Shown: positions 1-7,838, counted from the stretch's first letter. The stretch: DNA of 64,000 nt from an uncultured Clostridia bacterium (GCA_947302715.1 CAMYVY010000005.1:1-64000); one strand, 5' to 3'. Notes: generated from the sequence alone by a model not told the origin. Translations and numbers: made by a program.

Positions 1-102
1 TGTGTACCACAGCCTTATTTTTTCGGGCTTTGGTACACAGATTGACGTCATAGCGTCTGTTTGGTACACAGATTGACGTCATAGCACATGTTTGGTACAC
101 AG
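1..102. repeat. 31-bp tandem repeats with an inverted copy
   Basis: Three copies of TTTGGTACACAG start at 29, 60 and 91, exactly 31 bp apart. The first two continue identically as ATTGACGTCATAGC and then differ for 5 bp. Each full unit contains the palindrome TGACGTCA. An inverted copy, TGTGTACCA, lies at 1-9 and can pair with 31-39. Evenly spaced repeats with an inverted end copy resemble the subterminal transposase-binding repeats of some mobile elements (IS21-like or Tn7-like ends), but no transposase gene is visible, so the origin is unproven. The repeat may continue beyond the left edge. Confidence 0.6.
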
Positions 103-595
103 AATCCACCCAAGATTGCTTCTCTCGTGGTTGAAAAGAAAGAGCATAGGTACGAAGGTCGCTTTCTTCTGAGTTCCCGTGGTGTGCTTATCCTATTCCA
201 CTAGCCCATAAGCTGTCTTTGAGACCAATAGAAAAGCCTCTGGCAGCGGCAGCAGAGGCGGAATCGAATAAGAACATGTTCCCTACGCGACTGAAGAATA
301 GACTGGCTGCCTTTCGATGTGGAGGAGCCAGACCAATGCCTCTATAAGGATTCCGGCGCGTATTCAACCATGAGCAAAAGCGCATAAAGAGGGCGCCCAT
401 CAAGGTTCATGATCCGAACCTTTTGGGACACCCTCTAATATTTGAAAATCAATAAAACTTTTAAGACTTCTCTTTGTCAGATTTCTTGTAGGAGCCCATC
501 CTCCTTTCTTAATTAAATAATCTAAAATCCTGATTTCCTATTGTCTAAAATTTTATCGCCATACTTTGCAGCATATACTTCCGACATAATATCAA
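103..595. other. gene-free stretch with one long hairpin
   Basis: I see no convincing gene here. An imperfect hairpin spans about 389-435: GAGGG pairs with CCCTC, CCC with GGG, and AAGGTTC with GAACCTT. It has no T-tract on either side, so it is not an obvious terminator. A 71-codon minus-strand frame covers 188-403 but lacks a ribosome binding site and any recognisable motif. Together with the repeats at 1-102, this may be the decayed edge of a mobile element. Confidence 0.4.
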
Positions 596-985
596 TTAGC
601 TATCACTCTCTGTATCGGTATTCAATGTGAACGTCATCTTCGTTCCGTCGTTCTCCATTGTAAGCGTAGTTCCATCGAAGGTATATGGCTGCTTTACACC
701 ATCCACTATTATACTTTCATCATCCCATTCAAACTCAAGCTGCTCACCAAAAAGGTCCATCATTCCTGTCTTGTCCTCTCTGACTTCCATCGTGAGCGTT
801 AGTCCCATAGAAGCCAAAAGGTCCAAGTCCTCCTGAGATTTCGCTTCCCCGTTTTCCTCCATGCCGGAGAGAGTGTAAGAGCCAACAGGGGATGGCTTGC
901 CGCCGCCACCACCGCTCGAACACGCAACTAGAGAAAATACCAAGGCCACAACAAGCAGCAGCGCGGCGAATTTCTTCACTTTCAT
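596..985 (-). CDS. small secreted lipoprotein, lipocalin-like repeat pattern
   Basis: This is a 129-residue lipoprotein. The start at 985 is chosen because GAGGAGGAA lies just upstream; a 10-codon longer frame would include that ribosome binding site as coding sequence. Residues 1-21 are a lipoprotein signal peptide ending in the lipobox LVAC, so Cys22 should be lipidated and the protein anchored to the outer face of the membrane. A short Gly/Ser linker follows, then alternating strands (GSYTLSG, LTLTMEV, WDDESIIVDG, GTTLTMEN) that recall small lipocalin-like barrel proteins of Clostridia. The ligand and function are unknown. It is transcribed alone, divergently from the acyl-CoA dehydrogenase. 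Confidence 0.8.
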   Translation of the reverse strand: MKVKKFAALLLVVALVFSLVACSSGGGGGKPSPVGSYTLSGMEENGEAKSQEDLDLLASMGLTLTMEVREDKTGMMDLFGEQLEFEWDDESIIVDGVKQPYTFDGTTLTMENDGTKMTFTLNTDTESDS

Positions 986-1042
986 AAGACATTCCTCCTC
1001 TTCCAATAACACCATTTTTATCGCAATAACAATTGTATTAAA

Positions 1043-1071
1043 AGTATAATATTAATAGTCATGAATGTAAA
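1043..1071 (-). promoter_or_regulatory. sigma-A-type promoter of the lipoprotein gene
   Basis: On the minus strand, TTTACA (1066-1071) and TATACT (1043-1048) are separated by 17 bp and sit about 60 bp upstream of the lipoprotein start. The element lies back to back with the acyl-CoA dehydrogenase promoter. Confidence 0.6.
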
Positions 1072-1090
1072 GAAAATCGGCATGTTTTCC

Positions 1091-1119
1091 TTGACACGGT
1101 ACCCTCAATGGTGTATATT
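1091..1119 (+). promoter_or_regulatory. strong promoter of the acyl-CoA dehydrogenase gene
   Basis: A perfect -35 TTGACA (1091-1096) and a near-perfect -10 TATATT (1114-1119) are separated by 17 bp. Transcription should start near 1126, which leaves a leader of about 125 nt. Confidence 0.8.
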
Positions 1120-1127
1120 TTACTTAA

Positions 1128-1153
1128 TAAATAGTTAGCATGCTAACTATTTA
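1128..1153. promoter_or_regulatory. 26-bp perfect palindrome at the transcription start (operator)
   Basis: Positions 1128-1140 and 1141-1153 are exact reverse complements. The core TTAGCATGCTAA closely resembles the MarR/SlyA-type consensus TTAGCAAGCTAA. The palindrome covers the predicted start site of the promoter at 1091-1119, so a bound dimer should block transcription. Sequence identity of the site is seen directly; the regulator is inferred, and no MarR-family gene lies in the window. Confidence 0.65.
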
Positions 1154-1158
1154 CGCCA

Positions 1159-1240
1159 TCAAAGATTTTAACTGCCGAGCCAAAGGCAGTTTTGATAGAA
1201 AGTTATTTCCCCTAATAAACTATTTCCCCTTTAATATGTC
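1159..1240 (+). promoter_or_regulatory. leader hairpin and short direct repeat
   Basis: In the leader, AACTGCC (1170-1176) pairs with GGCAGTT (1185-1191), extended across an internal loop by ATCAAA with TTTGAT. It is followed by two copies of TATTTCCCCT in 1204-1230. No T-tract follows, so it is not a simple terminator. It may stabilise the message or bind a regulator. Confidence 0.35.
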
Positions 1241-1252
1241 AAGGAGGACATT

Positions 1253-2398
1253 ATGAATTTTGAACTTAATGAACAACAATTAGCTATCCAGGAAACAGCA
1301 AGAAAATTTGCCGAAGAAGAACTCCTTCCAGGCGTAATCGAAAGAGACGAAGCATCTGAATTCCCTGTAGATCTTTATCACAAGGCTGGCGAACTCGGTC
1401 TCATCGGACTTCCATATCCAAAGGAAGTTGGCGGCCAGGGTCTCGGCTACATGGAATACGCTCTTGCAGTAGAAGAAGTATCCAAGGTTGACGCTTCCTT
1501 CGGTATCTCCTACTCCGTATCCACATCCCTCTATGGCGGCAGCGTATGGAACTCCGCAGCAGACGACGAAACAAAGAAGAAATTCCTCGAGGAAGTTCTC
1601 ACAGGTAAGACACACGGTTCTTTCGGTCTCACAGAGCCTAACGCAGGTTCCGATGCAGGCGGATGCATCACGACAGCTGTAAAGGACGGCGACGAATACG
1701 TAATCAATGGTCTCAAGTGCTTCAACACAAACGGACCTCTCTCCAAGTACATCGCAGTTTACGCACTTACAGAACCCGAAAAGAAGTCCAAAGGTCTTGC
1801 TTGCTTCATCGTTGACAAGGAAAATACACCAGGCGTTAGAATCGGTAAGATTGAAAACAAGATGGGTATCAGAGCTGCTCAGGTTTCCGAAGTTATCTTC
1901 GAGGACTGCCGCGTTCCTGCTGCCAACAAGATTACCGCTGATGGAGATGGATTCAAGCTCGCTATGCAGACACTCGATTGTGGACGTATCGGCGTTGCTG
2001 CTCAGGGTCTCGGAATCGCAGAAGGCGCATTCGAAAGAGCAGTTGCTTACATGAAGGAAAGAGAGCAGTTCGGCAAGCCAATCGCTACCAACCAGTATCT
2101 CCAGTTCAAGATGGCAGACCTCGCTATCAAGATTGAAGCAGCAAAGTACATCCTTTACAAGGCAGCTATGGATCACGACACAGGTAAGCCATTCAGCCAG
2201 TCCGCTGCAAAGGCAAAATACATCTGCACAAACACAGCTATGGAAGTTACCGAATGGGCAGTACAGTTCATGGGCGGAAATGGCTACATGAGAGAATACC
2301 ACGTAGAGAGAATGATGAGAGATGCCAAGATCACACAGATCTACGAAGGAACAAACCAGATTCAGCAGCTCATCGTTGGTGGTGCACTCTTCAGATAA
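1253..2398 (+). CDS. acyl-CoA dehydrogenase, short-chain/butyryl-CoA type
   Basis: This flavoprotein of 381 residues has the standard family length. It oxidises a short acyl-CoA to the enoyl-CoA, or in fermenting Clostridia reduces crotonyl-CoA to butyryl-CoA with an electron-transfer flavoprotein. Residues 1-115 form the N-terminal helical domain. The FAD-contacting beta domain carries FGLTEPNAGSDAGG near residue 125. The C-terminal helices end in MGGNGYMREYHVERMMRDAK and ITQIYEGTNQIQQ, in which Glu365 of YEGT is the expected catalytic base. AAGGAGGA lies 5 bp before ATG. No etfAB, thiolase or crotonase genes adjoin it, so it is an orphan relative to the usual bcs operon and its substrate is inferred. 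Its strong promoter suggests high expression, and a long structured element begins 7 bp after the stop. Confidence 0.93.
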   Translation: MNFELNEQQLAIQETARKFAEEELLPGVIERDEASEFPVDLYHKAGELGLIGLPYPKEVGGQGLGYMEYALAVEEVSKVDASFGISYSVSTSLYGGSVWNSAADDETKKKFLEEVLTGKTHGSFGLTEPNAGSDAGGCITTAVKDGDEYVINGLKCFNTNGPLSKYIAVYALTEPEKKSKGLACFIVDKENTPGVRIGKIENKMGIRAAQVSEVIFEDCRVPAANKITADGDGFKLAMQTLDCGRIGVAAQGLGIAEGAFERAVAYMKEREQFGKPIATNQYLQFKMADLAIKIEAAKYILYKAAMDHDTGKPFSQSAAKAKYICTNTAMEVTEWAVQFMGGNGYMREYHVERMMRDAKITQIYEGTNQIQQLIVGGALFR

Positions 2399-2405
2399 AA
2401 CCTTC

Positions 2406-2630
2406 AGATAACCTATCAATTGGCGGGGCTGACCTTAAGTGGAACGCGTTCCGCAGAACGATAGAAATATCCCGATAAAGAAAAAAGACTTTTGCTCGGA
2501 GTTGGATAATGTTTGAGCCGTTAGGCGAGTATTATCCAACTCCCAAAAGTCCTTTTTTATTGAGGTTGATATTTCATCGTTCGAGGACCAGCGTTGCCCT
2601 AAGGCCAACCCCGAATTGATGAGTTTATCT
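2406..2630 (+). ncRNA. long conserved-motif hairpin, copy A (candidate structured RNA)
   Basis: Arms beginning AGATAA and ending TTATCT pair over about 100 bp with small bulges. Three features are shared with the copy at 63521-63764 although the helices differ: an internal loop with TTCCGCAGA (2449-2457) opposite TCGAGGACC (2581-2589); a 3-nt bulge on the 5' strand near 2496; and an apical TGTTTGAGCC...GGCGAGT (2510-2530) with opposed GA dinucleotides, as in a k-turn. Exactly 50 nt separate the apical motif from TCGAGGACC in both copies. It follows the acyl-CoA dehydrogenase stop codon and lies between convergent genes. It could be a 3' UTR element, a processed small RNA or an elaborate terminator. 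I do not recognise the family. Confidence 0.6.
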
Positions 2631-2639
2631 AAGAATCAA

Positions 2640-3890
2640 TTAGCGATTTCTCTTAAGTGTGTATGCACCTGCGAGTGCTACAACGAGGATTACTGCGTAG
2701 ATAGCAACATTCTGCTCATCGCCTGTCTTTGGAACAGCGTTTGTGCTTGCTGCCGGTGCAGGCTTTGTTGCCTGAGGAGCTGCTGCCGGCTTCTCTTCTG
2801 TCTTCTTGTCATCAGTTGGTGTAGTTGGTGCCGGAGCAATAGGTTCAGGCTCAGTATTTCCTGATGCTTCCTTAGCTGCTACAATGACCTTGGCTACGGC
2901 TGCAGTGATTGTAGGCACTGTCTTTCCGTCAAGATCCTTCACCTGCTCACCGATAACATAGTATTCACCGGCTTTGTTGAGTACAAACGTAACCTTGCCG
3001 TTTTCATCAGTCATAAGTCCTGCTTGTGCAGTTCCATCCCCTGGCATTACAGCTGTCGGATCAACTGTTTCAAGTCTGATCTGTGCTTCATTGACAGGTA
3101 CGAATACCATGTTGAAGTTCTCGTCATAGGTTGCCTTTGTAAGTGTCAGAACTACCTCTTCACCTTCCGTGGTCTCTACGAAAAACTTGTCAAACTTAGC
3201 ATATGCCTCAATGTTCTGGAAGTCGTTAACTACGATATATGCGTCGATGATATCGCCATCATTTACTTCCTGGGTTGGACCCATTACGAATACGTCACCA
3301 CCATTTATCTGATAGCCATAGTTTCCGCCATTCTCAACGCCCCAGAACTTGCTTACCATTGGACCATACTGTGAATCGGTGGTGCCATAGGCAGACTGGC
3401 CGTCCTTGTTGTATTGCTCATGTGCATTCTTAAATGCATCATCAAGCGAATATGTCGGCTTACCAACCAATTCGATTGGAGCAAGAGCAACAAGCTCACC
3501 ATTTTGTGATTCTACAATCTTACCACCATCACTGATAGTAATATAGGCCTTTATTACTTTGTTCTCTGCTTCCTGATTTTCTGATTCTGCTGGTTGCTCA
3601 GCCGGTGTTTCACCGGTTCCGGTAGTCTCAGTCGTCTCTCCGGTTTCAGAACCTTTAGCAGTATCTTTCGTTTCTGATTCGCCGTTTGCTGCTTCGTTTG
3701 AAGTAGTTTCATTTGTAGATTCAGTATTACCGGTATTTTCGGTAGCTACCACTTCATTTCCGGTGGCTTCGTTAGCCGGAGCATCACCGGTCTCATCAGC
3801 AAAAACGCCCATGGCAGGCATGAATGAAACCATCATCAATGCCATCATGAGCACAGCCAAAATTCTTTTGATGTTCTTACCTTTAATCAT
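2640..3890 (-). CDS. sortase-anchored surface protein with DUF4430 (transcobalamin-like) domain
   Basis: This 416-residue secreted protein probably captures cobalamin or a related corrinoid at the cell surface. Residues 1-31 are a signal peptide ending near GVFA. Residues 32-115 are a Thr/Glu/Asn-rich low-complexity spacer. Residues 130-220 match the DUF4430/transcobalamin-like C-terminal fold, with the pattern NYGYQINGGDVFV and VNDGDIIDAYIV. A second beta-rich domain follows, then a Pro/Ala/Lys-rich stalk (345-385), the sortase motif VPKTG (386-390), a membrane segment and the tail KRNR. The start is set by GGAAAGGA upstream. The gene sits directly behind a cobalamin riboswitch, which supports a B12 role. 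Binding itself is inferred. Confidence 0.85.
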   Translation of the reverse strand: MIKGKNIKRILAVLMMALMMVSFMPAMGVFADETGDAPANEATGNEVVATENTGNTESTNETTSNEAANGESETKDTAKGSETGETTETTGTGETPAEQPAESENQEAENKVIKAYITISDGGKIVESQNGELVALAPIELVGKPTYSLDDAFKNAHEQYNKDGQSAYGTTDSQYGPMVSKFWGVENGGNYGYQINGGDVFVMGPTQEVNDGDIIDAYIVVNDFQNIEAYAKFDKFFVETTEGEEVVLTLTKATYDENFNMVFVPVNEAQIRLETVDPTAVMPGDGTAQAGLMTDENGKVTFVLNKAGEYYVIGEQVKDLDGKTVPTITAAVAKVIVAAKEASGNTEPEPIAPAPTTPTDDKKTEEKPAAAPQATKPAPAASTNAVPKTGDEQNVAIYAVILVVALAGAYTLKRNR

Positions 3891-3904
3891 TTTTTGTCCT
3901 TTCC

Positions 3905-4055
3905 GGAGTCCATCGCTCCTTTGGTAAAAATACTAACGCTCATTCAAGTGTCTGGCTTATGGAATTAAACCTTCTCGAGTTAGGCTTATCCCACTTACAG
4001 TGGCGGGACCGCTCGGGCATCTCACCCGATTCCATGAAATTGCGTCATTACGGCA
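3905..4055 (-). promoter_or_regulatory. cobalamin riboswitch
   Basis: Read on the minus strand, the leader contains GCGGTCCCGCCACTGTAA, whose B12 box GCCACTG lies at 3998-4004. It is followed by AAGCC and then AAGCCAGACAC near 3950, the hallmark arrangement of the class I/II cobalamin aptamer. A short GGAG...CTCC stem lies immediately before the GGAAAGGA ribosome binding site of the surface-protein gene, so control of translation initiation is likely. High B12 should repress the gene. Confidence 0.9.
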
Positions 4056-4061
4056 ACATTT

Positions 4062-4091
4062 ATTATACAACTCATATAACAAGTAAGTCAA
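4062..4091 (-). promoter_or_regulatory. promoter of the riboswitch transcript
   Basis: TTGACT (4086-4091) and a perfect TATAAT (4062-4067) on the minus strand are separated by 18 bp and lie directly upstream of the cobalamin aptamer. Confidence 0.75.
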
Positions 4092-4098
4092 ACCGCTA

Positions 4099-5157
4099 TC
4101 AGCTTATGTTTGGATTTTTCTCGGCCTTCTCCTCCTCCATGTTGCGCTCAACAACTTTGATCTTACTTCTATATTTATCCGCCGAGTCGTCATCACCCAG
4201 AAGACTATATATCTCCACCAGTTCTTCCATGGTTGCAATATCGCTCGGCGCAAACTTTAAAACAGTTTTGTAATTGGAAATCGCCTCATCATACATTCCC
4301 AGATTTTTGTACCCAATACCGAGATAATAGTATAGCGGCCACCAGTCCCTGTACTGCTTCTCTTCTTTAAAAGGAAGTAAAGCATCAATCCCTTCAGGAT
4401 ACCGTCCGGCCAAAATCAAATTATATGCCTTCTCGATTTCCACAGGACTTTCAAGCTTTGTTATCCAGTCCTTTATTTCTCCTAATATTTCCTGATGATC
4501 GTCCAGGAATTCCTTTGGAATGCCCGCAGTTTCTTCGGGAACAGAATCCGCCAATTTAAGATACTCTTCGAACGTAAGCTTCGCCTTCATATAAAGACCC
4601 AAATTCAGGTATCCATATCCAAGGAAATAAAAGCCTCGTTCATCCTTCGGTGCAATGATGGTCATCCTTTCAAAGGCCTCCAGGGACTCCGCCTTAAAGC
4701 GCCCGACGTATTCCTCTCCCTCGCCATTTTCATAGCAATCCTTGCAAGCTCTTCCGTAACAATAATATGTATCCGGGTTATCGGGAGCGAGCATCAGCGC
4801 ACCTCTAAAGCAGATGCACGCTCTCTCGTATTCACCGTTTGATGCCAGCTCAACCCCCTCATTTAATAACGGAGGAACAAAGTCGCTTCCGAAGGTCCTG
4901 TTAATATACTCAATATATTTATCCTTATGCGGGAAGTTTATATCACAACCTATAACCATAGCCATGCTGCGCGCTATCTTAAGGTTCGTGAGCTCCGTGA
5001 GTTCGGTCTTTTTGATGGGGACGGGAATGTCGGAGAGTATATCCTTCGCCCCTGCTCTCTTAAGGTAATTCTCCGAAAGTTCATCAAAAACATATTCAGC
5101 TATATATGGAATAAGGTATTCCCCTATTCGATCTTTTACGATGTTTTGTTCACTCAT
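4099..5157 (-). CDS. TPR-repeat protein
   Basis: This soluble protein of 352 residues contains at least three recognisable tetratricopeptide repeats: GEYERACICFRGALMLAP near residue 107, a repeat ending GLYMKAKLTFEEYLKLAD near 180, and GMYDEAISNYKTVLKFAP near 290. TPR arrays are protein-binding scaffolds. There is no signal peptide or membrane segment. Residues 1-100 form a helical N-terminal region that I do not recognise. The gene starts 13 bp after the radical SAM gene, so the two are probably cotranscribed. No partner can be named. Confidence 0.8.
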   Translation of the reverse strand: MSEQNIVKDRIGEYLIPYIAEYVFDELSENYLKRAGAKDILSDIPVPIKKTELTELTNLKIARSMAMVIGCDINFPHKDKYIEYINRTFGSDFVPPLLNEGVELASNGEYERACICFRGALMLAPDNPDTYYCYGRACKDCYENGEGEEYVGRFKAESLEAFERMTIIAPKDERGFYFLGYGYLNLGLYMKAKLTFEEYLKLADSVPEETAGIPKEFLDDHQEILGEIKDWITKLESPVEIEKAYNLILAGRYPEGIDALLPFKEEKQYRDWWPLYYYLGIGYKNLGMYDEAISNYKTVLKFAPSDIATMEELVEIYSLLGDDDSADKYRSKIKVVERNMEEEKAEKNPNIS

Positions 5158-5170
5158 TATTACAATCCCA

Positions 5171-6097
5171 CTATAGCATCCTGAATCGCTCGTCCTTCAG
5201 TAAGCCAATATCATTCATCGCACGTTCAAGCTGCATGAGCATGCGCTCTCTGTCCTCAGGCAGATTTCCCCTTAGGGAAACATAATTGGACGCATGGTTG
5301 CTTCTAAATACACATGGACGCGGGAAGTATTTCGGAGGTTCAAGTCCATCTTCCGAATCCAATTCCATGACCTTTTCCGGAGCGGTATGCTGCAAGAGGA
5401 GATGCGTTTCGTGAACGATTTCTTCCCCTGAAAGGATTTCGAATTCACCGCTTTGAATCTGTTCATAAATTGGAGCTTCCGGACTCACCATCAAGGTTAA
5501 CAGTCCTACATAAGAAGCTCCCATCTCAGCTATCAAGGTTCCGGTTTCGATGGCATGCTCCTTCCAGAGAGCCTTCCCTCCCATACCTGAAATAAAGGTT
5601 ACGGACGTCGGAAGACCCGCATCCTCACAACGTCTAACGGATTCAATTATCTCCGCTCTTGTTACGCCCTTGTTTATAAGTTTAAGAACTTTATCGGAAC
5701 CTGATTCCGCACCGATATAAACTATACCGAGTCCATGCTTGACAAGTTCCTTTAGTTCGTCATCGGTCTTTCTCAGTACATCTGACGAGCGAGCATATAT
5801 TCCAACCCTCTCGCATTCCGGAAAGAGTTCCTTTATTCTATCAAGGATTACTATTATCTTCTCTGTCTTTAGACACATTGCATCCCCGTCGCAGAGAAAG
5901 ATTCGACCTACCCTGGAATAATACTTCCTTGCGGCCTCCAAATCTTCCATGACTTCTTCCACAGGACGCACCCTAAACTGCTTGGCCTTAAACATGCTGC
6001 AGAATGTGCATTTGTTGTGGGAGCAACCTATAGTGACCTGGAGCAAATAGCTATACGCTTCGCTCGGCGGTCTGTAAATATCACCCTCATATCTCAT
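5171..6097 (-). CDS. radical SAM protein
   Basis: This protein of 308 residues is a radical S-adenosylmethionine enzyme of the COG1032-like group. Cys25, Cys30 and Cys33 in GCSHNKCTFC form the [4Fe-4S] site. The spacing is CX4CX2C, one residue longer than the canonical CX3CX2C. A TIM-barrel pattern follows (GRIFLCDGDAM, RVGIYARSSDVL, IVYIGAESGSDKVLKLINKG), the last segment being the usual SAM-contacting strand. The start is fixed by GAGGAAG. It lies 10 bp downstream of argS, in the same transcription unit as the TPR gene. The substrate is unknown. Confidence 0.85.
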   Translation of the reverse strand: MRYEGDIYRPPSEAYSYLLQVTIGCSHNKCTFCSMFKAKQFRVRPVEEVMEDLEAARKYYSRVGRIFLCDGDAMCLKTEKIIVILDRIKELFPECERVGIYARSSDVLRKTDDELKELVKHGLGIVYIGAESGSDKVLKLINKGVTRAEIIESVRRCEDAGLPTSVTFISGMGGKALWKEHAIETGTLIAEMGASYVGLLTLMVSPEAPIYEQIQSGEFEILSGEEIVHETHLLLQHTAPEKVMELDSEDGLEPPKYFPRPCVFRSNHASNYVSLRGNLPEDRERMLMQLERAMNDIGLLKDERFRML

Positions 6098-6107
6098 TTC
6101 GTCTTCC

Positions 6108-7838
6108 TCACATACGTTCCGGAGCGTTTACTCCCAAGAGACCAAGACCATTCTTGAGCACGTTTTTCGTTGCAAGGACAAGAGCTATCTTGGCGACCTT
6201 CTCATCATCGTTATCGGTAATGATATGTTCATCGTGATAGAAGCGGTTGAACTCCTGTGCAATATCTATTACATGGCGTGTTACGAGAGAAGGTTCGTAT
6301 CTGTCCGCCGCCTGAACAATAACATCAGGATAATTATAGATGAGCTTTATTAATTCATGGGCAGCGTCTCCGGTAAGATAATCGAGTTTCAGGCCTCCGG
6401 ATTTCGCAAGTTCCTCCGCCTTTGCTGCCACTTCGTCTCCCGCACGTTTTAAAAGACTGCAGCATCTCGCGTGGGTGTATTGAACATAGGGGCCGGTCTC
6501 ACCATCGAAATTGAGCACCGTTTCCCATTTGAATACATAGTCTTTGATTCTGTTGTTTGAGAGTTCGTTGAATACAACGGCACCTATTCCAACCTGCTTG
6601 GCAATCTCATCGATATTGTCAGAGCCCGGATTCTTTTCCGCTATTATCTCTCTTGTCTTTTCGACCGCTCTGTTTAGAACATCCTCCAGGAATACCACGC
6701 GTCCATGCCTTGTGGACATCGTTCCCTCTTCCAAACGAACAAGACCGAACGGAACATGTACACAACCATCGGCGCATTCGTCGTAGCCCATCAGACGCAG
6801 GATTGCAAAGAGCTGCTGGAAGTGCAAGCTCTGCTGAGCAGCAACGACATAGATGTTCTTATAGAAATCGTAGGTTTCCTTTCTATAAATTGCGGCAGCA
6901 ATATCTCTTGTTATATAGATTGAAGAACCGTCGGATTTTTTGATTAGAGCAACACCAAGCCCCTGATCCTCCAAGTCCACAATCTTGGCACCCTGAGAGT
7001 CAACCATTATTCCACTCTCTTCGAGTTCCTTTTCATGGCGAGGCATCTTGTCTGAATAGAAGCTTTCTCCGGCATAGGAATCGTATTCGATTCCGAGCAT
7101 GTTGTATACCCTGCTGAATTCCTTCAGACTCTCATCTCTGAACCACTGCCAGAGTTCCACTTCTTCGGGTTCTCCCCTCTCCAATTTTGCGAAGATTTCT
7201 CTCGCCTCATCATCAAGGGACGGATCGTTTTCAACCTCTTCATGGAATTTGGTATAGTATTCGAGAAGCGTCTTAATGGGTTCCCTCTCGACGTCCTCCT
7301 TGTTTCCCCAATGACGATAAGCGCAGATCATTTTTCCGAATTGAGTTCCATAGTCACCAAGATGGTTTATGCGGACCATCTTGTAACCCAGGGCCTTATA
7401 TATTTTGTAAATGGAATTTCCTATTACTGTAGACCTTATGTGACCGATATGGAACGGCTTTGCTATATTTGGTGAAGAGAATTCCACGATTACCGTTTTA
7501 CCTTCTCCGAGTTCCGAAGAACCGTAATCGTCGCCTCTTTCAATTACCTCTGAGAGAGTATCCCCAGAAAGCTTATCCTTTGAAACAAACATATTGACAT
7601 ATGCGTTTACCTGCTCCACATTCTCAAATATATCGGCATCCTTTATCTTTTCCGCCAATTCAGCAGCTATAATCTGCGGCGCCTTCTTAAGTTCCTTGGC
7701 AAGCCTGAAACACGGGAATGCATAGTCTCCCATTTTTGTGTCCTGCGGAACCTCTATCATTCCTTTTATCTCATCAAGATATAGCTCCGGAAGTTCTTTG
7801 GCGAGTAACTCGCTAATTGCCTTCTTAAAATCTAACAT
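6108..7838 (-). CDS. argS: arginyl-tRNA synthetase
   Basis: This class I synthetase of 576 residues charges tRNA-Arg. The N-terminal Arg-tRNA additional domain covers about 1-90. The signature HIGH is at 130-133 in KPFHIGHIRSTVIGN. The second active-site loop is represented by MSTRHG near residue 380, which replaces a classical KMSKS, as is common in ArgS. The C-terminal DALR anticodon-binding domain ends the protein. AAGGAG precedes the ATG. The gene follows mutS2 and precedes the radical SAM gene. Confidence 0.97.
   Translation of the reverse strand: MLDFKKAISELLAKELPELYLDEIKGMIEVPQDTKMGDYAFPCFRLAKELKKAPQIIAAELAEKIKDADIFENVEQVNAYVNMFVSKDKLSGDTLSEVIERGDDYGSSELGEGKTVIVEFSSPNIAKPFHIGHIRSTVIGNSIYKIYKALGYKMVRINHLGDYGTQFGKMICAYRHWGNKEDVEREPIKTLLEYYTKFHEEVENDPSLDDEAREIFAKLERGEPEEVELWQWFRDESLKEFSRVYNMLGIEYDSYAGESFYSDKMPRHEKELEESGIMVDSQGAKIVDLEDQGLGVALIKKSDGSSIYITRDIAAAIYRKETYDFYKNIYVVAAQQSLHFQQLFAILRLMGYDECADGCVHVPFGLVRLEEGTMSTRHGRVVFLEDVLNRAVEKTREIIAEKNPGSDNIDEIAKQVGIGAVVFNELSNNRIKDYVFKWETVLNFDGETGPYVQYTHARCCSLLKRAGDEVAAKAEELAKSGGLKLDYLTGDAAHELIKLIYNYPDVIVQAADRYEPSLVTRHVIDIAQEFNRFYHDEHIITDNDDEKVAKIALVLATKNVLKNGLGLLGVNAPERM

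Noticed and set aside
1..102. Short CRISPR array
   Set aside because: The spacing leaves only 5 bp between 26-bp cores, far too short for spacers, and there are no cas genes.
188..403. 71-codon minus-strand frame in the left flank
   Set aside because: No ribosome binding site, no recognisable domain and a composition unlike the neighbouring genes.
440..510. Tiny minus-strand gene beginning MGSYKK behind AAGGAGG
   Set aside because: The Shine-Dalgarno sequence directly abuts the ATG with no spacer, and the product would be only 12 residues.
1280..2419. Long (379-codon) frame antisense to the acyl-CoA dehydrogenase
   Set aside because: It is a codon-bias shadow of a clearly conserved gene, with a Cys/Leu/Val-rich low-quality translation and no start signals.
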